This document shows, one piece after another, positions 45,402 to 59,333 of a stretch of 64,000 bases of DNA. How positions within the stretch are numbered: position 1 is the stretch's first letter; each line of letters opens with the position of its first letter. This DNA is from Ceratodon purpureus (taxonomy: Eukaryota; Streptophyta; Bryopsida; Pseudoditrichales; Ditrichaceae): contig CM026426.1 in the NCBI GenBank assembly GCA_014871385.1, positions 29,285,037 to 29,349,036 of the forward strand. Direction: 5' to 3'. The notes below the pieces were generated by a model, which was not told where the DNA came from, made no database searches, and saw only the letters and a list, made by a program, of their open reading frames with translations. Position numbers and translations under genes: made by a program.

Positions 45402-47348
45402 TCATTGCAACAGAACTTCTGGGTAAACAACATTAACAGTGTTGGACACCGTACTATTTTGTGGAAGCAATGCTGAAATATGATTTGGAAAAGTTGCTCT
45501 TGAAAGCGCAACATATAACTGTCCATGACTAAAAACTGGGACTCTAATATCTAATCCTACATACTTTACAAATTGGCCTAGGGACTTGTTAATGGTCATG
45601 GCAAATGCCAATCGCACTGGAAACTGCCGCCTACTGAAATGGAATGGCAATGCAGTAGAAGAAGGAGTCAAAGAAATCCGTGGTATAAAAACATGCTCGC
45701 CTGCATGTGGACCGAAAAGTAAACGTGCTTCTAAAACACGGTGCGAAAACCGTGTGAGAATCATTCTAGCTCCATTGCAAAGTCGTTGTTTTGGAGCAAG
45801 GTTTCGCAATAAAATGATAGGACATCCAATTTTCAAATCAAGTTTTGACAATGGAATGCCAGACAAATCCAATGAGTTCAAATACTCAGATGGATATGCA
45901 GCATGATTGTCTGCACCAGCTTCAACAGTATTCGAATCAGCGCTCCTAAAAGTTTCGAGATTGCCAAGAAAAGATTGCAAAATCTCCTTGTTGATTAAAT
46001 CAACATCTGTATTGCGAGCACTTAATATTGTTCGATCTCGAAAATATTGATCTTCATGTAAAGACATGTCGTCAATGTTGTTGTAGATGTTGTCGATAAG
46101 ACATCGAATAGAGGAAACAATGTTAATCCAATTATGCAATTGAATCATATTGCTGCTTGCGTCATCAAAATTAGAGCCATCGCCTACTTGTAATAGCCAT
46201 TGAGCAAATTTCCTATTTGCAAGAGATGCATTTTGCAAACGCATATTGATGGAAAGGTTCATGATTCTAACATGTTGCCATATTGTAGATCGGCAAAGAC
46301 ACGCTCCAACAATTTGAGGTCTGGAACCTCTTGGAATAACCGGCAGGATCTGTCAAAAGTCACCTCCAAACACAACGGTAACACCCCCAAAAGGAGAATT
46401 TGAATCACGAATGTCTCGCAGTGATCGATCCACTGCTTCTACACAATGTCGGTGTTGCATAGGAACTTCATCCCAAATAATCAAAGAAGCCTCACGAAAC
46501 ACATCCGCATATTCAGAGTTTTTGTTAATAGTGCACATGGAAAATTCATCAACTTCAAAAGGAATTTTGAAAGTTGAATGAGCAGTGTGGCCTCCATGAA
46601 GAAGGAGAGCAGCAATTCTAGAAGAAGCAACATATAAAACAATTTTTCCTTTGCTTCGTACATTTGCAATCACGATGTTGTAGAGGAATGTCTTCCCTGT
46701 ACCAGCAGGACCATTAAGAAAAAAAACCACACCTAACCGGTCTTCAATGGAACTGAGTATGGTATCATAACAATACCGTTGCTCTCCATTGAGTTGTGGT
46801 TCATGCTCTTGAATATAAAGTTCGAGGTCCTCACGATTCCATTGTAGTTGTTCATTGATGAATCGATTACCACGATGATGGGACCAATTTAGAGTTGGTA
46901 TTGGCATTGGGGGAAACAAAGAAAGGTTTTTGTTTGACTGCTCACGTAATATCTCATCAATGAGAAAAAGGCCAAAATCGTACAGTTCTTCTTCACTCGG
47001 TTCAGATAATCCATAGTGTTGGCAAAGACGATGACGCAAGTCATCACACAGATGAGGACAAAATCGCTGCCATAATAACTCAGGATGAGAAGGGTTGCAT
47101 TCGGAGAGTATAACCACAAACAAATTGCGCAATGATGCACCGGTACGCATAATAGATGCTTCTTCTAAGCAATGAATCCACTCTCCATCGTCTTGTAATA
47201 AGCCTAGAACATTACAAGCATCTTTGAAGGTTCTATGTACTACTCCATTCACTGTTCGTAGATCTTCAAATGAGCGAGGCCCAGCAATAGTCGTTAGTAG
47301 AAGTCGCAGATAGAAACGTTCGCCTTCAGCTGGTCTTGCAAAATACAA
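45402..47348 (-). pseudogene. Helitron PIF1-like helicase part
   Basis: Continues in the same frame as the Rep part. The Walker A box is [12 protein letters not shown], Walker B is LIIWDEVPM, and the motif-III-like [11 protein letters not shown] follows. An in-frame TGA at 46353-46355 takes the place of the codon after GGDF, where the family normally has Arg (GGDFRQILPV). The frame continues as QILPVIPRGSRPQIV. The C-terminal part has GCPIILLRNLAPKQRLCNGARM and the closing MTINKSLGQ...GQLYVALSRA box. The helicase unwinds DNA during rolling-circle transposition. With two stops in the full gene, this copy should not make a full-length protein. Confidence 0.88.
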
Positions 47349-47393
47349 CCTACTGATAGCAAAGCCTCTTTCACGAATCTTCCATGTACTCTC

Positions 47394-49853
<2,460 letters not shown>

Positions 49854-49867
49854 TTTTCATGGACAAA

Positions 49868-49888
49868 ATATATATATCTATATATATA

Positions 49889-49981
<93 letters not shown>
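49868..49981. repeat. (TA)n microsatellite inside the Helitron
   Basis: About 114 bp of TA dinucleotides with two C interruptions near the left edge. It lies directly upstream of the Rep start codon and before the auxiliary ORF. Confidence 0.97.
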
Positions 49982-49984
<3 letters not shown>

Positions 49985-50491
49985 ATAATCACCTGCATCA
50001 TGTCAAATGTAATAATAAATAATATGAGCTAAAGGTATCTAATATATTTTTTTAATATTTGTTTATAATAAAAAATCTTAAAATACATCTAAACATTAGA
50101 AAAAAAATGAGGAATATGACATACAGATACTTTTCAAGATATTTGGGTAAATGTTATTGAATATCAAAATCTTTATTATCATTAATTCTTCAAGGTTATT
50201 TGAAGTTCAAAGAAAATGTGATGCTTATAATATGTATACATTGAACTCAAAAACAATAAAATTAAAGGCATACATAATTTTCACTTCTAACATTCAGAAC
50301 AACAATTTCAAAAATGATTTTCATCATTGGGATTGAAAAGACACAAATTCCAAAAAACCTTGCAATAGAATATTAAGTTGATAGTCTAATAATTTATAGC
50401 AAAAAAGAACAATATTGTATTTAAAACAAACGCTATACTATATAATAAACAGATGGAAATAAACATGTAAAAGTCTTTTCAAACTACAACG

Positions 50492-51114
50492 TCAAACAGT
50501 AATATCTTCTTCATCAGATTCTGGAACTCGATTTGGCGATTGCGGCAACAAAGCTATAGGTTCTCGTAAAGCAAGGCGATCCAATGCTATATTTCTATTC
50601 TGCAACGACCTAGCACGTTGTTCATCTTCAAGCCTCTGTCTACGAATATTAAGAGCAATAGCCCTATTCCGTTCTGATCGAGCTTGTTGTCAACTCTGAT
50701 TCTCTCCCTTGTTGCACGAATTGCCAATGCCGCATCTCTGTTTCGAATCATCCGTTGACGTTGAGAGTTTGCACGTCGAACCAAAGCCTCTTCTGTGTTC
50801 ATTTCCGATCGTAACAAAGCAAAATTCGGAGTGGTCACCACATCACTCGAGGGAATTCCTTGATCCAACGGTGCAAGAAATGGCTCAATGGCGGAAAGAT
50901 CTACATGATTTTAGGAGGGTTCAACTCCTCTACCAACATCTAAGGTTGTAGATGAAGGAATACAGTTTGGAATCTCTAGGAACTCTGAAGCTAACAATGA
51001 GCCTTGAGGTGACATAATCACGGACATTTGAGATGGTTGTTGTCGTTGTACTCGATCTCTAACCATAAAACGTAGAGCACGCACACTCAAAGCTTCACGA
51101 CAAAATCGATTCAT
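50492..51114 (-). pseudogene. Helitron auxiliary ORF, Arg-rich repeats, broken
   Basis: Starts at ATG 51114 (MNRFCREALSVRALRFMVRD). The frame has a TAA at 50911-50913 and one frameshift near 50.69 kb, and ends at TGA 50492-50494 after RVPESDEEDITV. The middle has repeated R-rich units (RRANSQRQRMIRNRDAALAI; QARSERNRAIALNIRRQRL) in which the NR(D/A)xAL(A/N)IR motif recurs. Arg-rich leader sequences of this sort occur in front of plant Helitron Rep proteins. Here it is a separate ORF, about 640 bp upstream of Rep with a TA repeat between. It could also be a first exon. It has no enzymatic motif. Confidence 0.55.
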
Positions 51115-51672
51115 ATTGGTAAATGATATGAAAAAATGTCTTGTAAATATTCTGTAATTCAGAATGAAATCAGATAAAAATATTTATCTCAAAATAAAAT
51201 ATTCAAAATCAAATCTCCAATAAATCTTTTACAATATTATATTAAAATGTGATGAATTATATGACAAGATATATGATATAAAATGTGATGGTAAATTATG
51301 AGTCTCCTCAAAAAGAATTTTATGAAGATAAAAGAAATAATTGGAATCCAAAATAAATAAATAGATTATGATTTAGTATATCATGATTTATGTCAATTTT
51401 AATTCTCAATTGAAAATCATTTGTGCACTATACATATTTAAGGTAAAACACCAATGATTGTTTGATGAATTTTTGTGAAACACCATAATTTTCTTCAAGT
51501 CAAAAAAATAAAAATAAAAAAAACTCCTATATTTCATAAATTATCATCGAATAATAGAAGCTATATTTAATTGTAGAAGATGTTATTCAAGTTTCATTAC
51601 AGCATATATTTCTTTATTTGTGTTAAGTTGGGAGTTGTAATTAAATTTCAATATAGTACTATGTAAAGTAGA

Positions 51673-52165
51673 TATTCAAAAAGTTGATGTTGAGTGTGTT
51701 GCTTATCTCAAAAAGTTCTAGGTATTTTAATTCTCAGAAAACCATGTCAGTTTTGTGTCTAACTCTTGGCCTTTGTTGTGTTCTTGTTACACATTCACAC
51801 CATTAGCTAATTTAATTCAGAAAATCCTACCAAAAAAATTAAAATTAAAATTTAAAAATTATAACCAAATCACAAATTATTTTCATTCCTTTTCAAAATT
51901 AAAATTCCATCCGATTCCAAATAAACACTCCCCCTTCAAAAAAAATCACAAGGCATTCATTTTTTCACTCACCACCAAATGAAGAAATCGATGATATAAA
52001 ATAAAGTAAAAGTCTCTAATATGGAATATCATGTTCTGTTCATGAAGTAAGGAGGATATGATCAACTAAGTCCCGAAGTTCATTGATATACGAGAAGCAA
52101 TTTGATGCATACGAACTATAAGCGAACATTCCAGTCACTTCCGGTATCAAGCCAAGGACATACCC
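51673..52165. other. AT-rich DNA between Helitron and ligase exons
   Basis: No coding evidence. It would be intron or downstream DNA of the ligase fragment if that gene once continued to the left. None of the missing ligase domains (zinc finger, helix-hairpin-helix, BRCT) is visible in it. Confidence 0.5.
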
Positions 52166-52984
52166 AAAATTATGCAGTGAAGTGTGAGAAATGGTAACTC
52201 CCCCCAAATCCACAGGCTGTACAAACAATCGGTGTTTTCAAAAGTCAGTCAAAAGTCGGACTGTAATTCAATTTCAGCCTTAAACATAATCTCACGTTGA
52301 AGACCGCAAATAACCAACCGCTGTACGGTCTTCCTTAATTGTATTGAGATCCTGATCAATCTTGAAGGAAAATATGCCATTAATAACAAAACAACATTCA
52401 ATCTTGCGTTAGGAATAATAGCGCCAGATCGTCCAATTGTAAGTTCAATGCCCTCCAATACGGTCACAACCTCTGTTGCTGCAAACTGCAAGAACCAATG
52501 CACACATTTAATACCTTTTAGTCCCACATAAAAAAAACATGCAGAACACTACGATAACTCTCCTTTGGCTATTCAGCAGAATTCAAAGCACAAGTAACTC
52601 TTCTTTCCAATACCAGTATTCAGCAAAATTTGTAAGGACGCGGTGACTTTCTCTTCCATACACATCTGCTAGATTTCATAACAGCGCATGAGCCAAAAAG
52701 ATAATCACTCCAAGTTCCGTTAGCCAAGTTCCTCCACTGACACGGATGCATTAAAATCTTTACTTGGTCGTTGAACATCCATTACTATAAACCAGTTTTA
52801 CAGGATGAAGTTTAATGTTCCTTTAGAGAAAGAGATCAGTAAATGCGGCTACAGTACCTTCCAAGCGACAGCCCAACGTGGATCAGACCCAACTGCACCA
52901 AGTTTTGCTTGAACTGCTAAGTCGTTAACCTTGAATATCACACCATCTAACTCATACTTGAGGCTTGGCCTCGAATCCCGCCAT
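52166..52984 (-). pseudogene. NAD+-dependent DNA ligase (LigA-like) exons, truncated
   Basis: Three minus-strand exons with GT-AG borders join in phase. 52984-52858 gives LKYELDGVIFKVNDLAVQ and GSDPRWAVAWK. 52486-52397 gives FAATEVVTVLEGIELTIGRS then GAIIPNARLN. 52216 to about 52166 gives PVDLGGVTISHTSLHNF. These match, in order, the end of the adenylation domain and the start of the OB fold of bacterial LigA (compare E. coli EIDGVVIKVN, APRWAVAFKFP, QVGRTGAITPVARL, NATLHN). The motif IV lysine (DGVIFKV) and motif V lysine (WAVAWK) are kept. The exon after PNARLN uses a weak GTTG donor. The zinc finger, HhH and BRCT domains are absent leftward, so this is a fragment. The 5' part is not convincingly found. 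Introns argue against recent bacterial contamination. Confidence 0.65.
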
Positions 52985-54959
52985 CTGCCAAATTATTATA
53001 TGCAGTGTTGTAAGATAAGCAACCAAAGACAACACCTGCTAGTATGTCAATCCCGTCGATAGTAGCCTCGCGTGGGTTGAGTACAACTAATTTGCAGGAA
53101 AAGAAAATTTCCATTGAGCATCTCTGTCGCTTCCAAAGCAAGAGCTATGAAATTTATTTTACAAGTAAAACCATGAAGAACAAGGGGGTCGGAAAGTACT
53201 ATCAACGATCTTCATGTAAGAAAATTCAACCCGATCTACAAACCTCCAGAATAGCATGCTTGTAAAGAAAAATCTGCGAAGAACGAAGGGGTACCTTGTG
53301 GCTCTGTTTCAATGGGGCTAGCACCCAGCTTGCAGGTGATGAGGCAAGCTGCTCACCCCATGGCCAGCTGCTTCTCCATGATCTTGTTCAGCTTGTTCTC
53401 TTAGTGCCAGGATTGTAAAATTCTGCCCAAAGTACGCCCCACAGTACTGGGTCAATGTAGGCAGAGTGTGATAATAGGTTTAAGATCATAAGTGGGCCAA
53501 CCCAGGGAGAACAATTAACAGAAGATATTACGAAACCTCAGCGCCTTTCACAGCAGAGGTTTGTTTCTTTAGACATACATTTACGCATCCTTAAAACCGC
53601 AGAAGCAGCAAGAAACTGAGATATGGCCCTTGGCATTACTGATTTCAACAGAGCGTGCTCAAATGACTGTACCCACCAAGCGAGAGCCACAGGCTCGTTC
53701 AAATCAAGACGAAGTGAAGAAGCTAACCTGTAACTCAAAATAATGTTACGGCAGCTCCCATCTGCGAGTTCGCATTCTGCACGCAGCTTGAGTTCTTCAA
53801 CAGCAATGTCCTTGAGTGAAGACAGACACGGGGTTTTCGTCACGCTGCAACCATGAAAAACAACCTGCACGTGCTCGTCGCTGATAATGTGTCCACCTCC
53901 ATTGCAAGCGTGCCCACCATGCTTGATAATTTCTTCCAGCTTAAACCTAGAGAAGCACTCTCCTGCGAAAAAAGAGCCCATCAAACATTGAATAGCCCTG
54001 TATGCAACATTAAAGAGAACGAGAATCAGCTCGCGTTTACGCGTCATTATTAGAGTCTACCCAAAAGTTCATGTGCACTACACGACACTAAGATAGAGAA
54101 GAATGTTCATAAATGAGTATGTGCAATAATGTGCAGGAAGAAAGAGGTTATGGCGTAGCTCTTCGACAAGATGATCCCATGCCAGCAGCTATTCGAGCTG
54201 GCAAGCTTCACCACGGCCGAGCATTGAGCAACAACCACCCTAATAAGATTCATCAAACCTCCTAATCAAACCTCCTGGTAGTTAAAATTACAATTCAAAA
54301 TTCCGTAAGAGTAACCACTCGCACGAAACCCTAACCAGAACTAAAAAATTCACCACGCACCTAAATGTAGTGAATTCCGAACTGCCAAGCCGTAAAGACG
54401 CCTCCACTTCCCCGCAGCTACCAAAACCATAACGCTCCATCAGAGCTCCGAATTCTTGAGCCAGAATCACGTCACGAAACGAAAGGCAATCACCTCGCCC
54501 TGCACTCACTCAATCACCACAAGCGCACAGCCAAAAGCTATAAACATCCTCTCCAAAAATAAATCCCAGCTGTACTGCGAGATGCGTTGCTCCCCGAGCT
54601 CAAGAAACGCAGCAACGACTCAACAAAACAGTCGAGCTCAGCAAACCAGTCGATTGCGATCACTTCACTGGAGCCGCAAGCACAAGACCTCAAACCCTCA
54701 AGCTGACCAAATTACGATAAGCTTAGAATAAGTTTGAGGAAAGAAATGGATAGATCATGGGAAGGAGCTCCGAAAGATTGTGTATGGTGTGTGCATGGAT
54801 CAGGTAGCACTGCAAGAATGTGTTGCCTTCTTTCTCCTTCAAACCGTTCGCAACTACACCCTCCGCGCCACCACTGCCCCCAAGGCACATGCTAAAGGTG
54901 TGAGTTGTCTCCTCGACGGATTCCACCACGGAACCCTCGAGTGAGACAACCATGCTCAA
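52985..54959 (-). other. Possible upstream exons of unknown gene
   Basis: Three minus-strand stretches look exon-like but are unrecognised. 53749-53974 starts after a TTTTTTCGCAG acceptor and reads FSRFKLEEIIKHGGHACNGG and DEHVQVVFHGCSVTKTPC, ending near a TTACAG-GTTAGC donor. 54439 down to about 54366 starts MERYGFGSCGEVEASLRLGS and ends near a TTTAG-GTGCGT donor. 54953-54723 starts MVVSLEGSVVESVEETTHTF. The first two do not join in phase at these sites. They may be the 5' part of the ligase-like gene, a second gene, or captured fragments. No domain is recognised. Confidence 0.35.
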
Positions 54960-54962
54960 TTG

Positions 54963-54966
<4 letters not shown>

Positions 54967-55054
<88 letters not shown>
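54967..55054. repeat. (TA)n microsatellite at the LINE 3' end
   Basis: About 88 bp of TA dinucleotides. On the minus strand it follows the last LINE sequence, so it may be the microsatellite tail of that element or its insertion site. Confidence 0.9.
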
Positions 55055-55059
<5 letters not shown>

Positions 55060-55139
55060 TTATATAGTATATATAGAGAGGTTTTTTAGAGGAGGGGAGT
55101 AGTTTAGGAATATATGTTGGTTTTGAAGAATGGTGTATT

Positions 55140-55851
55140 CTAGGGAGAGGGGTTGTTTGTTTTCAAGGCGACGTTTATGTAGAAGAATGGAACCGGCGTA
55201 TTGGATGGCAATAGTATTGATTGCGCGAAATGTGCGTTTGATAGAGGTTTCACAAATTTTAAAGGTTTTTGCAATGTTTTGTATGGAGGGATGTGAGTAG
55301 TGCTACGGGCACCAACGATGATAATAAGGATGGGCTCGACTTTCCAACCAAGTTGGAAGATGTCATTGAGGAGAGGTTGGTATTTGAGGAGTTTGTTGCC
55401 AATTGCGTCAGGGGAGAATCTGTCATTTGTGTAAGCAAATTCTAGGAATTGAACAGAGAGGCTAGGGTCTGGGTGGAGGGGTGGTGGGCTATGGGGGGGA
55501 GGCCTTGGATGCAAAGTAAGTCGGGGCGAAATCTAGCATTGTAATGGCAGCGAGTTTGGGTACATGTACAGGGAAGGAGCTAGGATGGAACCGTGTTTTC
55601 TGGGGGGCGTTATTGAAAGTTCCGATGTTCATGAGTGTGTAGCAACGAGATTTCTGTGAGGAAAGGAGAAGTTTGCAAAGTTCCCAGACAGCTTTGTTAT
55701 GACGTTTGGTACGAAGGGCATGAATATGATGGTGTTGGCAGAGGAGAAGAGTATGGAGCAAAGTGTCGGCGTCTTGGGTTGGGCAGATGGAGCAGGTTTT
55801 TGTGGGAAAGTGAGGAATGCTAAATATGAGTTGTTTGCGGGCATTGCCCAT
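55140..55851 (-). pseudogene. LINE ORF2 C-terminal zinc-finger and tail domain
   Basis: The stretch 55851-55489 has CSICPTQDADTLLHTLLLC, a Cys-x2-Cys-x8-His-x4-Cys pattern like the zinc finger that closes many LINE ORF2 proteins, followed by RTKRHNKAVWELCKLLLSS. The next stretch (55514-55140) is in a different frame and shows LGWKVEPILIIIVGARSTTH and IPPYKTLQKPLKF, ending SP before a stop. The frame changes between the two near 55.5 kb. The GW...GAR-TTH wording looks conserved, but I cannot name the domain. Confidence 0.6.
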
Positions 55852-56510
55852 ATATTGGCTAATGTCAAATTTGAGTATGCTAGTTTTTTGTGGTCAGAGA
55901 TGGCAGGATTAGTCCAAAAGTCGTTTGAGAGTTCGTTATCGATGATCGAGTCTGTGGTCCATTTGTTGATGTTAGGGAAGTTGAGGGCAAGGGTGGCAAT
56001 GTTGTTTTCACGGTCGTATTTTTCAATGTATTCTTCCAAATTGCGTACGGGGCCTTTGTGAGGTCGTTTGTTGGGACCAGGCCATGTATCTTTTTGATAG
56101 TAAAAGGGGGTGGTATGGGCAAATTCGTGAGGGCAGTGGGCAAATTGATAGTTGCGTTTCATGGTGCCGACCTTGGCGAGTTTATCTACGTGTTCATTGC
56201 CAGTGATGCGGGAGTGTGCCTTGACTTTATTGATTGTGGTGGGTTGGGAACGTTGTTTGAGCATGGCAATCATTTCTTATAAGATGGTTTTATCAGCGTG
56301 GTTGTTTTGTAGGGTAGGGTGGTTAAATTGTGTTGTGAGGACGTGGATGCAGTTGAGGCAGTCGGTAAACATATGTGCGGGTTCGTTTGCGTAGGTGGTG
56401 GTGAGGAGTAAGAGTGTGTTATAAATGGCCAAAAGTTCAGCCCGAAAGCAAGTTTGTAGCCCAAGAAAGCGTCTAGAGATTTGAATGTGAAATTTAGAGG
56501 GGCTGTAGAT
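55629..56510 (-). pseudogene. LINE RNase H domain
   Basis: Minus-strand translation gives RAELLAIYNTLLLL (Glu box), HMFTDCLNCIHVL (Asp box), and KVKAHSRITGNEHVDKLAK with the final Asp in the GNEHVDKLA box. The last box lies in the 56273-55629 frame, and the first two read on the same frame upstream of its first Met. The first catalytic Asp was not found. The part after the domain (NIATLALNFPNINKWTTDS) links to the zinc-finger tail through a frameshift near 55.84 kb. Confidence 0.75.
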
Positions 56511-57357
56511 GCCATAACAAGCTTTTTCCTTTTTCCAACCCTACAAAACAACCACGCTGATAAAATTGAGAATAAAATTGGGTGAGGGATAAAGGACAGG
56601 TGAGGGGCGAGGAGAAGTAAGAGTGTGTGAAGTTGAAGGTGGTGGTGAGAGCATCAAGGAGTGGGGATGGAAGGGAATGATGGGGTGTGAGTTGAGGGTG
56701 TTTGTTGCTGGTTTTATGGGTGTAACGTTGGCATAGCTAGGCAATTTTGGTTTCGAAGGACTGGAGTGGAGGGAGAAGGTTATGAGTATGGTGTTTGTGG
56801 GTGTGATATTGGTTCCATAGCCAAGTTAGCCCCGGAATGGAGATGGTGGTGATATGTTGGCCGATGTTGTTGTAGATATGTGCGTTGGTATCGAGTGTGT
56901 AGATAGTGCTATGGGCTGTGGAGTTATCTTTGTCAGAATTGCATTCTAGTGTGGAGAGATGAAGGAGAGGGATAAGGGTGGGCGGAGGGATGAATCTTGT
57001 GTCTCGAGGTTGAGTAGGAGTGCAAAGGGTATTGGTGATGTGTTGGTAGTAGCGGTGACGATAGGTGTTGTAGTAGTGAGTAAGTAGGGTAAGGTTGGTT
57101 TGGATGACGGTGGGATGGTTGAGGGGAAAGAGTTGTCATTGGGGAAGCCATTTGTTATAGCTTATGTGGTTGGGACCTATCTATTCGCAGAGGTATGTGG
57201 TGGAAGTATTGGAGATTTTGTATTTATCTCTGGAGGTGGTAGTCAGGTGGTCGAGGATGCTGTGGATGGGGAATTAGAGGGGGTGTTGGAGCATGTGAGT
57301 CGGAGGTTTGGAAGTGGGGGGTTGAGGGATTGGCGGGAGGAGGGCTGGTGGGGCAGA

Positions 57358-59333
57358 TTAACGTGGTGTGGGATGGTGAGGTTGGAGGATGTATTTGTGG
57401 CGTAATATGTAGGAGGAGGGGTGTGTAAGGCAAGGATTGGGGCAATATAGAGAGCAAGTGGTTTGGCAAAAGAGTTGTTTGGCGAGATGGAGGGCACTTT
57501 TTTCAAGTTTGGTGGGGTTGTGGTAATAAATTTGGAAGTCATCAAGGAACATTAGGTGTGTGCCATTGAGCAGAGTGAGCTGCTGGATGGAGTAGATATT
57601 GTGGGCTAGGAGTTTGGAAAGAAGTTTGAGAGAGAGTTCGGGGTTAAGCTGAGGAAGTTCAGATGTGGCTGTGGTTGTCCATTCAAGTTCTAAAGGTATC
57701 TGATGAAGGGGGAAGTTGGCGTTGGTGCTTTTGAGGTGGAAGCCACTAGCCATTTGGGTAAGGAAGAGTGTGCGTGTGGTGGGGGAGTGTAGGCAAGCAT
57801 GGGACGTGAGCCGGGGGAGGTGTTTGGCTCCACCATCTTTGGCAAGGATGTGGTGTACTAAACCATTGTATATTTGTCCTAAGCGGCCTTTGTCATTAAG
57901 GGCATTGCGAAGTTGTTCACTGATACAGCGAAGGTAAGCATTTTCAAGAGAAAAGGCTGCAAGGCCGAAGAGTTTGTGAGAGAGTTGGGTGAGGACATTG
58001 GCAGTGCTTTTTGGAAGGCCACAAATTGTTTTTTGGATGGCAATGAGGTTTTTATCATGTATTTTAAAATTGGGGAGGGAGTAGGGGACTGCGAAGAAGC
58101 TGTAGGCAATGCCAACGCGTATGACAGTGTCAACCATACTTATCCGTTGCCTCATGGTAGCGGGGCATTTGGCGAGTTGTTTACACTGGTTTGTGATTTT
58201 AGTGGTGGTGATATGGATTTGGAGTTTCCATTTAAGCATGGGGACTAACTGAATATCGAGGTAGACATATGGTTCATTTTGGTGGAGGACTGGGAGTGGT
58301 TGCCCGCAATAAGAGATGTTGTGGCTGCGGAGGTGGTGGGTAAAGTTAGTGGGTTGTAGTTTGGTTTTGTTGGAACAGCCAGTGACCGCACATTTGGGGA
58401 CGCCTAAGTCCATTCCTACCCATTGGCAGAATTTATCGATTTTGTTTAGTTGTAGTTGTAAGGAGTGTAGAGTTTTGGCAAGAGCGGCAAGGTCATCGGC
58501 ATAAGCCGCAGAACTGATAGCTGTAGGGGAAGTTCCAAAAGTGTAACCATGGTTGCCTTGTTGGAGCCAACAGAGGAGTGGCTCTAGAAAGATGATAAAA
58601 AGGTAGGGGTTGAGTGTGTCACCTTGCATGGTGCCTCGTTGGATGGGTATGGGTTTGGTTTTATCAAAATATTGGCCAGTAAAGATAGTGTTGGAGTGGG
58701 AGTAGATATTGCCAATTAACATAACGGCATCGGTGGGGTAGCCAAGGTGTTTCATGATAGCAAGGAGACGGGCGTGATTGAGTGATCCAAAGGCGTTTTT
58801 GAAGTCAATGTAAAGGAGGTAAATGTCTTGGTTTGTGAATTTGGCATCTTCAAGTGCAGCAATGAGGAGTTGGAGTTGCCGAGCTGTGCTACGTTCTGCT
58901 CGAAATCCTTCTTGGCTATCATGGAGAATTTGGAGTTGTTCACCGTAGGGAGAGAGGATGTAGGTTAGAGTACTGGTAAAAAGTTTGTAGATTGTGTTTG
59001 TGAGGGCAATTGGTCTATGGTTGGGGAGTTGAGTAGGGCCTTCTTTTGTACAGAGGAGAATAGTGAGACTAGTTTTCCAAGAGGCGGGAATTTGTTAATG
59101 TTTGTAACAATGTGTAAAGAATAAGAAAAGAAGGTTGAGGAAGCTGGCGGGCATGTTTTTGAGGATGGAGTTGGGGATTTGGTTTGGTCCGGAGGTTTTA
59201 TTGCTAGAAAGGTTTTTGAGGCAACTGTCAAAGATATCCTGAGTGAAGTATGTATGTAAGGGGATGTCAGGAGTTCCATGTTTTTCAAGGATAAAGCCAT
59301 GCAGGTCATTCCAGGGGTATTGCCGAACGCCAC
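57358..59333 (-). pseudogene. LINE reverse transcriptase
   Basis: The conserved RT blocks run in order on the minus strand but shift frame. LSSNKTSGPNQIPNSILKNM is near 59.17 kb in the 59958-59095 stretch. IPASWKTSLTILLCTKEGPT and LPNHRPIALTNTIYKLF come next. QEGFRAERSTARQLQLLIAA and LLYIDFKNAFGSLNHARLLA precede ORF 58755-57358. That ORF has QRGTMQGDTLNPYLFIIFLE and the catalytic box AAYADDLAALA (YADD at 58492-58503). A frameshift lies near 59.1 kb and another change in frame near 58.8-58.95 kb. Confidence 0.85.
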
